A stretch of 64,000 bases of DNA from Xenorhabdus japonica (GCF_900115195.1 NZ_FOVO01000010.1:1-64000); one strand, 5' to 3'. Positions 20,740 to 30,471 are shown, numbered from the stretch's first letter. Notes: a model not told the origin generated them from the letters alone. Program-made: numbers and translations.

Positions 20740-21843
20740 TTAAATTACGATCAAATCGTCACGGTGAACCGCAACAGCGCCATATTCATAACCCAATATC
20801 TGGCTAATTTGTTGTGAATGATGGCCTGCAATCAAACGTAAAGCATCACTGTTGTAACGGCACACACCATGAGCCAAATCTTTGCCCGATAAACTGCGGA
20901 TGCAAATGACTTCACCTCGGGAAAAATCACCTTTAACGTTTTTGATCCCTTTTGGCAGCAACGAGCTGCCTTTTCCGGTAATCGCCGCTTCTGCACCATG
21001 ATCGACGATGATTTCCCCCGCCGGAGGCGCACCAAAGATCCAACGTTTGCGGTTTTCCATTGGGCTAGTCAGCCCATGAAAACGTGTTCCAACCGATTTT
21101 CCTTTAATAACATCAGCAATAACATCCGACCTGTTTCCCGCAGCGATAATAACATCAATTCCAGCACGTCCAGCCACACCTGCGGCCTGAAGTTTTGTCG
21201 CCATTCCCCCCGTGCCTAAACCCGATACACTGTCCCCTGCCATCATTTTCAGCTCATCACTGATGTCATGCACTTCAGAGATCAATTTTGCATCAGGGTT
21301 ATTGCGAGGATCTGCGGTATAAAGTCCTTCGATATCGGTCAGGAGCAATAATTTATCTGCACTGCCCAAAATCGCTGCCAGAGCAGAAAGATTATCATTA
21401 TCGCCGACTTTAATCTCTGCTGTCGCAACAGCATCATTTTCATTAATAATGGGAACAATGTGATTATCAAGCAACGCCTGAAGGGTATCTCTTGCATTCA
21501 GGAAGCGCTCACGGTCTTCCAAATCCGCACGGGTCAGAAGCATTTGCCCGACATGAATACCATAAATCGAGAAAAGCTGTTCCCACAATTGAATCAGGCG
21601 GCTTTGCCCAACGGCTGCCAGCAATTGTTTTGATGCAATAGTTGCCGGAAGGTCAGGGTACCCCAAATGCTCGCGTCCAGCGGCAATCGCACCAGAAGTC
21701 ACGATAATAATACGGTGGCCTTTTTCATATTGTTGAGCACATTGACGAACCAGCTCCACAATGTGGGCACGATTCAAACGACGAGAGCCACCAGTCAATA
21801 CACTCGTCCCCAGTTTCACAACCAATGTTTGGCTGCCATTCAT
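20740..21843 (-). CDS. proB: Glutamate 5-kinase
   Basis: ProB phosphorylates glutamate at the gamma-carboxyl group, the proline-inhibited first step of proline synthesis. The 367-residue protein has an amino acid kinase domain starting [13 protein letters not shown]. Further motifs are [39 protein letters not shown] and [20 protein letters not shown]-terminal PUA domain begins at about residue 275. I used the second of two adjacent ATGs (21843), which gives the E. coli length; 21846 is equally possible. It forms an operon with proA. Confidence 0.97.
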   Translation of the reverse strand: MNGSQTLVVKLGTSVLTGGSRRLNRAHIVELVRQCAQQYEKGHRIIIVTSGAIAAGREHLGYPDLPATIASKQLLAAVGQSRLIQLWEQLFSIYGIHVGQMLLTRADLEDRERFLNARDTLQALLDNHIVPIINENDAVATAEIKVGDNDNLSALAAILGSADKLLLLTDIEGLYTADPRNNPDAKLISEVHDISDELKMMAGDSVSGLGTGGMATKLQAAGVAGRAGIDVIIAAGNRSDVIADVIKGKSVGTRFHGLTSPMENRKRWIFGAPPAGEIIVDHGAEAAITGKGSSLLPKGIKNVKGDFSRGEVICIRSLSGKDLAHGVCRYNSDALRLIAGHHSQQISQILGYEYGAVAVHRDDLIVI

Positions 21844-21969
21844 CATATTTCTGCCATTATAATTAATTTGAAAAACAAATTTGAAAAAACAGTGTTCAGT
21901 TTTAACAGGAGAGAAGCGTTATGCCAACTGACATAACGCAAAATTTAAAAAAGCAGGTTAAAAGCAAAA

Positions 21970-22371
21970 TTATGCCATAACTTGTGTTTGAAGAGCGACG
22001 GTACTTTCTGATGGGATCAACGTAAGTTTGAGAGTATCAAAAGAATCGGCCAGACGTTTGTGGAATGCCTGCAAAGTTGATTCAAGGTGCTCAAGATCGG
22101 CCTTTTTTTTGATACTCATGGCATGCCATTCACCATTTTTATCAAATAAGCCTAGCTGATAGTTATAAACAAAACCTTGATCCTGCTCTTCTAACTCTAA
22201 CCACCATCCCCAAAATTCACGTTTTTCTGGCACCGCTTTTGCGCTGACACAAACCGCTAAACAGTCAAAGAAAAAATAACCATTTTTGCACTTTAATTCA
22301 CGTAAATACGGCCCTAGTGCAGAAAAACTCTTCAACAACCTATTTTTAGAATAACTTGTAGGTAAAGTCAT
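21970..22371 (-). CDS. crl: Sigma factor-binding protein Crl
   Basis: Crl binds the stationary-phase sigma factor RpoS and helps it join core RNA polymerase, favouring RpoS-dependent genes. The 133-residue protein has the usual size and the conserved core KNGYFFFDCLAVCV (about 29-42) and KREFWGWWLELEE (about 50-62). A clear ribosome binding site (AAGGAGACC) precedes the ATG at 22371. It lies next to frsA and gpt and near proBA, as in E. coli, but the porin gene phoE that separates crl from proB there is absent here. Confidence 0.94.
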   Translation of the reverse strand: MTLPTSYSKNRLLKSFSALGPYLRELKCKNGYFFFDCLAVCVSAKAVPEKREFWGWWLELEEQDQGFVYNYQLGLFDKNGEWHAMSIKKKADLEHLESTLQAFHKRLADSFDTLKLTLIPSESTVALQTQVMA

Positions 22372-22441
22372 ACAAAGGTCTCCTTATTACAGAGCACCTT
22401 TGTATCAAATGATTAAAAAATATCAAGTAATAAATTTAGTT

Positions 22442-23689
22442 TTATAGAACTTTATCTCTCAACCATACACTTATTTCGTGTAATGCCTTATTGAAACCAC
22501 TATAAACTGATGTAGCAGGAATAGCCCTCAATGAACCATCTATTGATGACATGGCAATTAACTTCGAGTCTTTCCTTGGGCTAAAAATATCACCTTCCCA
22601 ATACACCGAAAGCATGGGCACAGTACAACGACGTCCCAACAGCCCTTGGTTTTTCAATGAAAAGCAACTCAGTTCTGAACGCAATCTTTCTTCATCAATG
22701 TGATAAATACCCAAGCGACTGGCCAATACGTCAATATACATTGACGGAATTTTCTGCTGTAATTTTTCATCATGCAGTAATTCATGAACAATCGGTCCTA
22801 TCACCGATACCCCTTTAATAAGTTTCGGCTCCAGATAGGCAAGGCGAACAGCGATATTTGCACCAAAACGAAAACCAAATACACCGACACGGGTATGATC
22901 AATCCACGGCACGCTATGCAGTTGTTGCAGAATTTGTTGATGAAGGGAACAAGTATCCTGCGTCAATGTGAATTTAGCAGAGTAACCAACGGAAGGCATA
23001 TCGACCGTTAACATTGCAAATCCAAGAGGCGAGAAGTGTTCTCGGAATAACCGCCAATAATCACTCTGTACATTATCAAGGCTGGCACAAACTAATATCG
23101 TCGGACAAGGCTCCTGTACATGGGAAGGAAGATGCAACAACCCAGTAACACTTTTGCCCCCTTCCAGCCGGAATTCCAATTTTTGCAATTTATGCCCAGA
23201 AAAATGCGCTGCGTTTTCATAGGCTTTATTCGCCAGCGCAGTTGCCTGATCGGCCAATTCATCACCACGCAAATGAGGATAAGCAGCAATACTGTATAGC
23301 GTTGCAGCCTTTAACCAACATACTCCGGCTTTTTCTGCATCCTCAGTCTGCAATGCTTCCTGTTGATAATACATTGCCTTCTGAGACCACTCAAATGCCC
23401 AGTTTCCTTTACGATAGCCGATCACAGTATCCAACAAGTATTCAGTACTGCGCTCGGCATCCGTCACGGCAATCCGACTGAGGACATCTTGAATCTCCAG
23501 TGGATTTACTCCCCTCCAGATCCAAGCGAGCCAATTAATCATTCGATACCAACGCTCGTGGTGCTCCCCACCAAGCATACTATTACTGTCAGTGATAGAC
23601 TGTGGACGAGTATATTTTACCAGTGTAGAGGTCTCACGATGTTTAAATCGAGGCTTAAACAACGATTCTGAAAGGTTTTGTTTAGTCAT
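22442..23689 (-). CDS. frsA: FrsA-type alpha/beta hydrolase (fermentation-respiration switch protein)
   Basis: FrsA is an alpha/beta-hydrolase-fold protein reported to bind unphosphorylated EIIA-Glc and to affect the balance of respiration and fermentation; the enzymatic role is debated. The 415-residue protein carries SESLFKPRFKHRETSTLVKY at the N terminus and the hydrolase core from about residue 170. The position where serine esterases have GxSxG is here GFRFGANIAVRLAYLEP (about 274-290), as in E. coli FrsA, so the usual nucleophile serine is missing. It lies between crl and gpt, as in E. coli. Confidence 0.93.
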   Translation of the reverse strand: MTKQNLSESLFKPRFKHRETSTLVKYTRPQSITDSNSMLGGEHHERWYRMINWLAWIWRGVNPLEIQDVLSRIAVTDAERSTEYLLDTVIGYRKGNWAFEWSQKAMYYQQEALQTEDAEKAGVCWLKAATLYSIAAYPHLRGDELADQATALANKAYENAAHFSGHKLQKLEFRLEGGKSVTGLLHLPSHVQEPCPTILVCASLDNVQSDYWRLFREHFSPLGFAMLTVDMPSVGYSAKFTLTQDTCSLHQQILQQLHSVPWIDHTRVGVFGFRFGANIAVRLAYLEPKLIKGVSVIGPIVHELLHDEKLQQKIPSMYIDVLASRLGIYHIDEERLRSELSCFSLKNQGLLGRRCTVPMLSVYWEGDIFSPRKDSKLIAMSSIDGSLRAIPATSVYSGFNKALHEISVWLRDKVL

Positions 23690-23704
23690 GACAAAAGAAA
23701 AATC

Positions 23705-24166
23705 TTACTGCTTATCACAAATAGGTGGAACGAACATTACTCCCATATCCCATGGCTGTTCAATCCATGTATTTTGGGGAATATCAACGACATAATCATC
23801 TACAAGAGGACGACCGGCGGGTTTTGCAAAAATCGTTACAAAATGGGCTTTCGGATACATTTCACGGATTGCCTGAGCTGTGCCTCCAGTGTCAACCAGA
23901 TCATCAACAATGATGAAACCTTCGCCGTCACCTTCCGCTTTTTTCAATATATTCAACTCACGCTGATTATCGTGATCGTAGCTGGAAATACAGACAGTAT
24001 CAACATGGCGAATTCCTAATTCACGAGCCAGTAAAGCCCCCGGCACAAGACCGCCACGGCTGACGGCGATAATACCTTTCCATTGCTCTACAGGAAGTAA
24101 ACGTTGTGCCAATTGACGGGCGTGTATTTGCAACATATCCCACGTTACAACATATTTTTCACTCAT
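23705..24166 (-). CDS. gpt: Xanthine-guanine phosphoribosyltransferase
   Basis: Gpt salvages guanine and xanthine, and hypoxanthine weakly, to their nucleotides with PRPP at the inner membrane face. The 153-residue protein has the PRPP-binding motif [19 protein letters not shown] (about 83-101), the N-terminal block [19 protein letters not shown] and the purine-site region [14 protein letters not shown]. It is divergent from pepD and lies 15 bases upstream of frsA, as in E. coli. Confidence 0.97.
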   Translation of the reverse strand: MSEKYVVTWDMLQIHARQLAQRLLPVEQWKGIIAVSRGGLVPGALLARELGIRHVDTVCISSYDHDNQRELNILKKAEGDGEGFIIVDDLVDTGGTAQAIREMYPKAHFVTIFAKPAGRPLVDDYVVDIPQNTWIEQPWDMGVMFVPPICDKQ

Positions 24167-24428
24167 AAAATTTGATCCTGGAAACTAAAGAATATTTCAG
24201 AAAAGTGTTTTTTTGCGGAAAAAAGGTTGCGCGAGATTATAGTGATTTGAACAGACAAAAACCAGTAAAAACAAGGTAAGCCCACATTCTCACAGCACAT
24301 TGAAAGCAATAAAATGATATTCTCAGGCATAACATAGACATTAGGACAACGCAGATGACAATAAGCGCCCTAATGTGTCAAACATTATCATTTTTATCTC
24401 ACCAAAATGCAGTTACAGGAGATTCGCC

Positions 24429-25889
24429 GTGTCCGAATTATCAACATTATCCCCTCAACCATTATGGGATATTTTTGCCCAAATCTGTTCCATTCCCCAT
24501 CCTTCCTACCATGAAGAAGCGCTGGCATCCCATATCATTGAGTGGGCAAAAAGCAAAAATTTCCATGTAGAACGGGATGAAGTCGGCAATATTTTGATCA
24601 GAAAACCGGCTTCAAAAGGCATGGAAAATCGCAAGGCTGTCGTGCTTCAAGCACACCTTGATATGGTTCCGCAGAAAAATAACGATACCCAACACGATTT
24701 CACACAAGACCCTATCCGCCCTTATATTGATGGCGAGTGGGTTACGGCTGATGGTACAACTCTGGGTTCTGATAACGGTATCGGCATGGCTTCAGCGCTG
24801 GCAATATTGGCGGACGAATCCGTCAAACATGGCCCGTTGGAAGTTTTACTGACCATGACCGAAGAAGCGGGTATGGATGGTGCATTCGGTCTAAAATCTG
24901 GCTGGTTGCAAGCTGATATTCTGATCAATACCGATTCAGAAGAAGAAGGCGAAATCTACATGGGTTGTGCTGGTGGCGTTGATTTCGTCACAACCTTGCA
25001 ACTGTCCCGCGAAACTCTGCCGGCTAACTATAAGACTCTGCAACTGACTCTTAAAGGATTAAAAGGAGGTCACTCTGGTGGTGATATTCATCTGGGATTG
25101 GGCAACGCCAACAAATTACTGGCCCGTTTCCTGGCCGCGCATGCCAATAAGTTGGAACTGAAATTAATTAACCTGCAAGGTGGAACCCTACGCAATGCCA
25201 TTCCTCGGGAAGGCTCTACCGTGATTGCTGTTCCTGCCGATAAAATCGAAAAATTGTATCAATTGAAGGACAACTATCTGGAAACATTGAAAAACGAATA
25301 TGCTGTCATTGAAAACAATCTCACTCTCTTGTTGGATGAAACCGAAGCATCATCACAAGCACTAACAGCGGAGTGTCAAACTCGTTTCGTATCCATGCTC
25401 AATAGTATGCCTAATGGCGTTATTCGTATGAGTGATGTCGCCAAAGGTGTTGTAGAAACTTCGCTAAACGTAGGCGTTGTAACCATGGATGAAGAAAAAG
25501 TTGAAGTTATTTGCCTGATTCGTTCACTGATCGAAAGTGGCAAGGCTTATGTTGTTGAAATACTGAATTCTCTGGCAACACTGTCCGGAGCAGAAACAGT
25601 AGCGAGTGGCGGCTATCCGGGCTGGCAGCCTGATGCCAATTCTCCAATCATGCATTTAGTGCGTGAGACTTATCATCAATTGTTCGATAAAACTCCGAAT
25701 ATCATGGTGATCCACGCAGGTTTGGAGTGTGGTCTATTCAAAAAACCGTATCCTGATATGGACATGGTTTCTATCGGCCCAACCATTCGAGGCGCTCACT
25801 CACCTGATGAAAAAGTTCACATTAAAAGTGTTGGTCAATATTGGCAGTTACTCACTGCAATTCTAAAAGCTATTCCGGCTAAAGAATAA
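24429..25889 (+). CDS. pepD: Aminoacyl-histidine dipeptidase (peptidase D)
   Basis: PepD is a cytosolic M20-family zinc dipeptidase with broad specificity, including Xaa-His dipeptides. The 486-residue protein shows the metal ligands in QAHLDMVPQ (about 78-86), TLGSDNGIGM (about 116-125), MTEEAGMDGAFGL (about 146-158), NTDSEEEGE and the C-terminal GAHSPDE. The start is GTG at 24429, preceded by ACAGGAG. This gives the usual N terminus SELSTLSPQPLWDIF. The frame is open back to 24375, but that part is not family-like. It is convergent with dinB. Confidence 0.96.
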   Translation: MSELSTLSPQPLWDIFAQICSIPHPSYHEEALASHIIEWAKSKNFHVERDEVGNILIRKPASKGMENRKAVVLQAHLDMVPQKNNDTQHDFTQDPIRPYIDGEWVTADGTTLGSDNGIGMASALAILADESVKHGPLEVLLTMTEEAGMDGAFGLKSGWLQADILINTDSEEEGEIYMGCAGGVDFVTTLQLSRETLPANYKTLQLTLKGLKGGHSGGDIHLGLGNANKLLARFLAAHANKLELKLINLQGGTLRNAIPREGSTVIAVPADKIEKLYQLKDNYLETLKNEYAVIENNLTLLLDETEASSQALTAECQTRFVSMLNSMPNGVIRMSDVAKGVVETSLNVGVVTMDEEKVEVICLIRSLIESGKAYVVEILNSLATLSGAETVASGGYPGWQPDANSPIMHLVRETYHQLFDKTPNIMVIHAGLECGLFKKPYPDMDMVSIGPTIRGAHSPDEKVHIKSVGQYWQLLTAILKAIPAKE

Positions 25890-25899
25890 GCCTATATTG

Positions 25900-25930
25900 T
25901 CTCTCCCCTGCCATCTGCTTGCGGGAGAGA
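25900..25930. terminator. Bidirectional hairpin between pepD and dinB
   Basis: An 8-bp perfect stem (TCTCTCCC / GGGAGAGA) lies between the convergent stops of pepD and dinB. T-richness after it is modest on both strands. Confidence 0.5.
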
Positions 25931-25948
25931 TTCCATTTACACTTTTCT

Positions 25949-27013
25949 TTACCACTTCAATAAAAGCTGGAGTTCCAGTTGTGGATTTTGTAATGTCACA
26001 TGTAGCCCAACCAACCTGACCCCTCGCCCTTCTCTGCGTGTTTCCCAAGCTTGTTTTGCGACCTGAATCAGGTCGAATTTATCCAACACAGGATGGACGT
26101 GTTCCTGTGTCGTCAATTGAAAATCGTCAAACTTTAATTTGATACCCTGTCGGGCAATACGGAGATCGGGTTTTACTTTTTCCAACCGTTTTTCCAACTC
26201 AGGATAAAGTTTTTCAATCAGTTCAACACATTCATGCCATTCATGCCATTCATGAATATTCTGAGCCAACGTTTTTTCCACCCCAACAGATTTGCGCAAA
26301 CGTTCTGGCGTAATCAACCGCTCATCAATGCCGTGGCAGCGCTCCCAAAGCGACAAACCAAACTTACCCAAATTTTTTATTAATGCCAGCTTATCGTAAT
26401 GTTGAACATCAGAGCAGGTTTCCAACCCCATATCAGACAAACGCTTAGCTGTAACTTTTCCGACACCGGGAATTTTGCGTAATGGCAACGACTTCACAAA
26501 AGCTTCTATCTGCTCAGGAGAGATAACATATTGCCCATTGGGTTTATTGATATCAGAAGCTATCTTGGCTAAAAATCTGACTGGCGCTACACCGGCGGAA
26601 GCCGTTAACTGCAATTCACCAAAAATTACCTGACGAATTTCTTGAGCAATCAAAGTGGCAGAACCATGACAATAATGGCAATCCGTCACATCCAGATAGG
26701 CTTCATCCAAGGAGAGAGGCTCAATTAGCTCAGTGTAACGGGAAAAAATTTGCTGGATATGTTGAGAGACTTCTTTATAAAGCGCCATTCTACCGGGGAT
26801 CACTTTCAATTGAGGACAAAGTTTTAATGCCATGGCTGTGGACATCGCACTATGTACCCCAAAACGACGGGCGGGATAATTTGCCGTACTAATTACCCCC
26901 CTTCGATCAGCACTCCCTCCTACTGCAATAGGAATATTGCGGAGTGATGGATTATCCCGCATTTCAATGGCAGCAAAAAAGCAATCCATATCAATATGAA
27001 TAATTTTTCGCAT
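25949..27013 (-). CDS. dinB: DNA polymerase IV
   Basis: DinB is a Y-family translesion polymerase made in the SOS response. The 354-residue protein begins [17 protein letters not shown] and has the catalytic carboxylates in DMDCFFA (about 8-14) and SLDEAYLD (about 102-109). The helix-hairpin-helix [14 protein letters not shown] follows, then the little-finger domain ending in the [11 protein letters not shown] block. The start at 27013 was chosen by homology; the open frame reaches 27049, but those codons overlap promoter sequence. A 9-bp unit (CATTCATGC, 26229-26255) is repeated three times in frame and encodes HEWHEWHE, three residues longer than the E. coli protein. A LexA box lies upstream. 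Confidence 0.96.
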   Translation of the reverse strand: MRKIIHIDMDCFFAAIEMRDNPSLRNIPIAVGGSADRRGVISTANYPARRFGVHSAMSTAMALKLCPQLKVIPGRMALYKEVSQHIQQIFSRYTELIEPLSLDEAYLDVTDCHYCHGSATLIAQEIRQVIFGELQLTASAGVAPVRFLAKIASDINKPNGQYVISPEQIEAFVKSLPLRKIPGVGKVTAKRLSDMGLETCSDVQHYDKLALIKNLGKFGLSLWERCHGIDERLITPERLRKSVGVEKTLAQNIHEWHEWHECVELIEKLYPELEKRLEKVKPDLRIARQGIKLKFDDFQLTTQEHVHPVLDKFDLIQVAKQAWETRREGRGVRLVGLHVTLQNPQLELQLLLKW

Positions 27014-27035
27014 CTGATCTCCCCACGCCAAAGCA

Positions 27036-27071
27036 CTGTATAAATACAAAATACTGTATAAATATACAGAT
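27036..27071 (-). promoter_or_regulatory. LexA (SOS) box of dinB, plus an adjacent imperfect copy
   Basis: CTGTATAAATATACAG at 27054-27069 is a perfect CTGT-N8-ACAG box flanked by TA. Eighteen bases closer to dinB, CTGTATAAATACAAAA (27036-27051) repeats the first twelve bases but has lost the second half site. LexA control of dinB is expected from the perfect box. Confidence 0.88.
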
Positions 27072-27197
27072 ATGGATTATGAAACTCTAGTTACTTTTTC
27101 AGCAAAACTTCAACGAGTTAATTCCTTGGAATATAAACACAGTTTTGTATACCCGCTTAACTTGAAAATGCAGGTTTCAGGGTTTGAAAATTATCAT

Positions 27198-27506
27198 TTA
27201 ATCGGCAAACAAGTTCTTTCGCTTTTTCTCGGAGCGTAGCATTAAAAAGATGAACCGCGGGATCTGCCACAACTTCACGTTGTCTAAAATTTTCCCGAGA
27301 AAGTGGTATGGAGATTTAGTGTTACGGCGTTCGGCCAACATTTCCTGAAGCTCACGATAACTAATGTCATATTTGCAGTACCAGCGGACGACCCATAAAA
27401 TGATGACACCAGTGAAATGATGGCCTTTGAATGGGTTCATGATGTTGTCTCTCGGACAAGATGACTCAACTGAGCGTATCAACTACCGGAGCTTTGTAAC
27501 AGTGCC
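27198..27506 (-). mobile_element. Internally deleted IS6-family insertion sequence remnant
   Basis: On the minus strand GGCACTGTTACAAA (27493-27506) matches the IS6/IS26 terminal inverted repeat. A transposase start MNPFKGHHF lies 66 bases in (27440), the normal distance. The frame reads IILWVVRWYCKYDISYRELQEMLAER, here shortened by me in parts, then jumps to RNTKSPYHFLGKIL and WQIPRF, which lie some 70 residues further on in IS26-type transposases. The DDE catalytic region between them is deleted near 27325. After IPRF the similarity is lost, and I could not find the other inverted repeat, so the element is dead at one end. Confidence 0.8.
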
Positions 27507-27532
27507 ATATAACTTTAGCCATCCAACGCCTA

Positions 27533-28767
27533 TCAATTATCTAATAAACAAATACACGCCAATGCATCGCTCATCTGACACTGTTCCATCAACGTCAATA
27601 AATCATCATTGATGCCAAGGATATGCATTTTCATGGAAAAATAGGCACTGAACATCAACTGAACGTCTTTTTCCGTCACCATCCGTTTTTCCACAACTGC
27701 GAGCGCCGATAAATTGGTGCGTAGATAGAAATAATCCATCACCAATAAACTAAAGTGCGTCAATGCATTACGTTGCCCTTTCGCATCCCCATTAAAATTT
27801 GAAACATGCGGGAACTGGCTGTGATAAAGCAGATAAGAAAATAGATTACGTAACACACTCGGTTCCTTCATACAGGAGTCCTGTGTCAGCAAATGCCATG
27901 TATCCCGTAACCGTGCCATATTGTTTTCCGTTCGTTTCTGCGTTTGGTTTTCATCCAATCCCAGTTGATTAAGCGTATTCAAATACGTGGATGACAAGAA
28001 GTCACCGCCACGTGATAGCTTATAAATAAATTTACCGTATACGCCTAATACTGCAGTCTGAAATGCCACCGGATGCGGTAGATTACGCCGCTCTTCTGTT
28101 AGTTCGCCATTCTGTAAAGCAGCCAGTAAAAATTCGAATATCCCCTGAATTCGATCGAAATTTTCTTCTATCTCAAAATTGACTTTATTCAGGAAAATCA
28201 GTAATTGCATGACGGCATAAAGATTATCGTCAAATTGAGGTGACGACGCTTGAATGAGATTTAGACACCAAAGGTAAACAAGGTATTGAGGATCAGTCAA
28301 ATCCGATTTTTTCGGGGCTTTCGTCAGGTAATGGTCTTCTTCTATCAGTTGCATTGCATCTGCTGAAAAAAGAAGTTGCCGAATAACTTCAGGACAAGAT
28401 AAGGAAAGGCATTTGAATGTTACATTACTGTACTCAACTTCACTACGCGGATACTCCCGACATGTATCACTCATCGCCGAAGGGCCGAGCTTGCAATAAA
28501 TATTGCACAGCCGATCTTCTGTCAGAAACGGACAGGCTTTTTGCTCATTTAAACGGATATATAGGCATAGTTTCCTTTTTTCTCCAATTTCAGTACATGT
28601 GCCTGCGCGATTTGTTTGATTTCAATGCTGTCGGCATGGTGATATTTTTTATATGTTTTTTTATCCACACTGATGAACCAATCTTGGCAGCAATGTGAAA
28701 TGCAATCAGAACCGACACACTGAAAGCGTTTAATAAACATCGGCGTGATGATTTTATGAATGAACAT
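27533..28767 (-). pseudogene. fliB: Flagellin lysine-N-methylase FliB, frameshifted
   Basis: FliB methylates surface lysines of flagellin. The N-terminal frame (from 28767) has the cysteine-rich start FQCVGSDCISHCCQDWFISVD and ends at a TAA just after KKGNYAYISV (about residue 72). The next frame continues in register with KACPFLTEDRLCNIYCKLG, then MSDTCREYPR and SLSCPEVIRQLL, and runs to 27533. The junction is a short TA repeat (ATATATA, 28557-28563). Removing two bases restores one frame of about 410 residues, close to the Salmonella protein. All the conserved cysteines survive in the two halves, so the break looks recent. It lies between the IS6 remnant and an MFS gene, far from other flagellar genes. 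Confidence 0.85.
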
Positions 28768-29174
28768 GATAGCGAGAGCTCGTGATGAATGTATACATCA
28801 GGGTAGCACGTAGGATTATCTAGGAATGGACGAAAAGACTGAGATTTATTGTAATTATTACGGCATTAAATCATCTCACCCTGTAACGGTGCCCACTTTT
28901 TACTTACCATTAATCCTGATGGTATTTCACCAGATTCAACCGCCGACGAATATCCTTTACAATATATATACTCCTGCGAAGAGAGTGAAGCAGAATGATG
29001 AGTTTTCTCCGTTAACTCAACGTGTTTTCTTGTCAGTTATATTCTATAAAACCAACAAATAACCAACTTAACCTATCATTTAATTTCAATATAGCAGTGA
29101 CATAAATACATTTCATATATACCATTACCGAAATTTATCAATAAACACGGCTATTAATAAATATAAGGGTAGTA
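28768..29174. other. AT-rich spacer between fliB and the MFS gene
   Basis: This stretch contains a 78-codon open frame on the plus strand (28826-29062) without a spaced ribosome binding site and with no recognised motif. A second frame overlaps it and ends at 28998 with polar, protein-like text (SPDSTADEYPLQYIYSCEE). The pair could be a small decayed gene, but I cannot identify it. The 29062-29174 part is very AT-rich and should contain the MFS promoter. Confidence 0.35.
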
Positions 29175-30422
29175 ATGAAAAATAATATTTCATTTTTTTT
29201 ATATCAAATATCTGATATTTTATTCACGTCCTCTACAAGAGCATTTGGCATGTTGTTCTCATGGTGGATGATTGAAGTGCTAAATCTAGATTTTCAACTT
29301 GGATGGTTTATCTTTTCATCATGGTTTTTACAAGTATTGTTTCTAGTCTTCATGAGTAACCTTGGAGACAGATTCAATAAGAAAAGTATCGTATTATGTT
29401 GCATAATCCCAACTTCATTACTTTTTATTTTTGCTAGTATCATAGATAAAAACCTCTATATTCCATTAGGGATTATATATATTTTCGCTTCTATCTCAGC
29501 CATACTCATTCAACCTATTGGCACCAGTATCCTTCCAGAAATTAGTAATAAAAACAAATTAGAGTCTGCATTTAAATACAGAGGAATTGTTAATTCAGTT
29601 AACATTATCCTCGGCCCTGCAATATCGGGCATTGTCATCCATTATTTAAATATTGACGGAGCTTTAATATTTATTTCTTTAATGGCAATTTCATCAATTA
29701 TTGGCTTTTACTTTATAAAAAACCAGCAAAAAGAAAAACCATCACACCAACATAAAAGCAATATAGGAAGTATTAAAATTATTACTAAAAATCCTACAGA
29801 AGCAAGTTTAGTTATTGTTGCTTCCTTTTTTAATTTCACTGTAGTGCCATTAGTAACCTATATTACACCTCTTATTATTATCAATGAGTTTAAGCTAAGT
29901 GCTTTACAAGTTGGGATTGCCGAAGCAACGTTTGGTGTAGGGATGATGATTGGCAGTACCATCATTATTAAATATATGAATAAGTTCTTCTGTAAAGCCC
30001 GTGGTGCCTTTATTTCAGCCTTAACGATCGCTGTCTGCATAGCTGGTATATCCACAGCAACCTCATTAATTGGATTATGTAGTTATATGCTAATTAGTGG
30101 AATAGGTTTAATTATTTACAATATAAATACTACCTCAATTCGATGCCTGGCAACACCTGAGTCTCACCGTAATGCAATGGAATCTAAATTCCTTGCTATT
30201 TGTATAGTCTCGATACCATTGGGGATGATATCTGCAACCTACATGATAGAAAATTATGATATAAGAGCTTTATTACTTATTTTCTCTGCCTTAATGGGAT
30301 TAATGTCATTTCTTGTCCTATTTTCACCAAAATATGTGGAAATATCAAAAATGACAGAATCTCAATTGGAGGGTTATTATGGTAAAATTTATCCTGAGGC
30401 TTATCATCCAAAAAATAGATAA
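29175..30422 (+). CDS. MFS transporter of unknown substrate
   Basis: The 415-residue protein is a major-facilitator carrier with about twelve hydrophobic segments. The loop 2-3 motif SNLGDRFNKKSIVL (about 61-74) is the MFS motif A form G-x-x-x-D-R. The overall pattern (long runs of Ile and Phe, NIILGPAISGIVI after helix 4) resembles the MFS_3/MefA-like drug efflux group. The gene is richer in AT than its neighbours and sits beside IS debris and a broken fliB, so horizontal acquisition is likely. The start ATG at 29175 has AAGGGTAGTA before it. The substrate cannot be told from the sequence. Confidence 0.82.
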   Translation: MKNNISFFLYQISDILFTSSTRAFGMLFSWWMIEVLNLDFQLGWFIFSSWFLQVLFLVFMSNLGDRFNKKSIVLCCIIPTSLLFIFASIIDKNLYIPLGIIYIFASISAILIQPIGTSILPEISNKNKLESAFKYRGIVNSVNIILGPAISGIVIHYLNIDGALIFISLMAISSIIGFYFIKNQQKEKPSHQHKSNIGSIKIITKNPTEASLVIVASFFNFTVVPLVTYITPLIIINEFKLSALQVGIAEATFGVGMMIGSTIIIKYMNKFFCKARGAFISALTIAVCIAGISTATSLIGLCSYMLISGIGLIIYNINTTSIRCLATPESHRNAMESKFLAICIVSIPLGMISATYMIENYDIRALLLIFSALMGLMSFLVLFSPKYVEISKMTESQLEGYYGKIYPEAYHPKNR

Positions 30423-30429
30423 AAATATT

Positions 30430-30471
30430 AATATTGAATATTGAATATTGAATATTGAATATTGAATATTG
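30430..30471. repeat. Heptamer microsatellite (AATATTG)6
   Basis: Six perfect copies of AATATTG follow in tandem eight bases after the stop of the MFS gene. The repeat lies outside any coding frame I accept and before the shared terminator. Confidence 0.95.

Noticed and set aside
22442-23689. FrsA as a serine esterase with classical catalytic triad
   Set aside because: The nucleophile elbow reads GFRFG without serine, so I did not assign esterase activity.
30430-30471. Heptamer repeats as a CRISPR array or phage attachment repeats
   Set aside because: The unit is seven bases with no spacers and no cas genes nearby.
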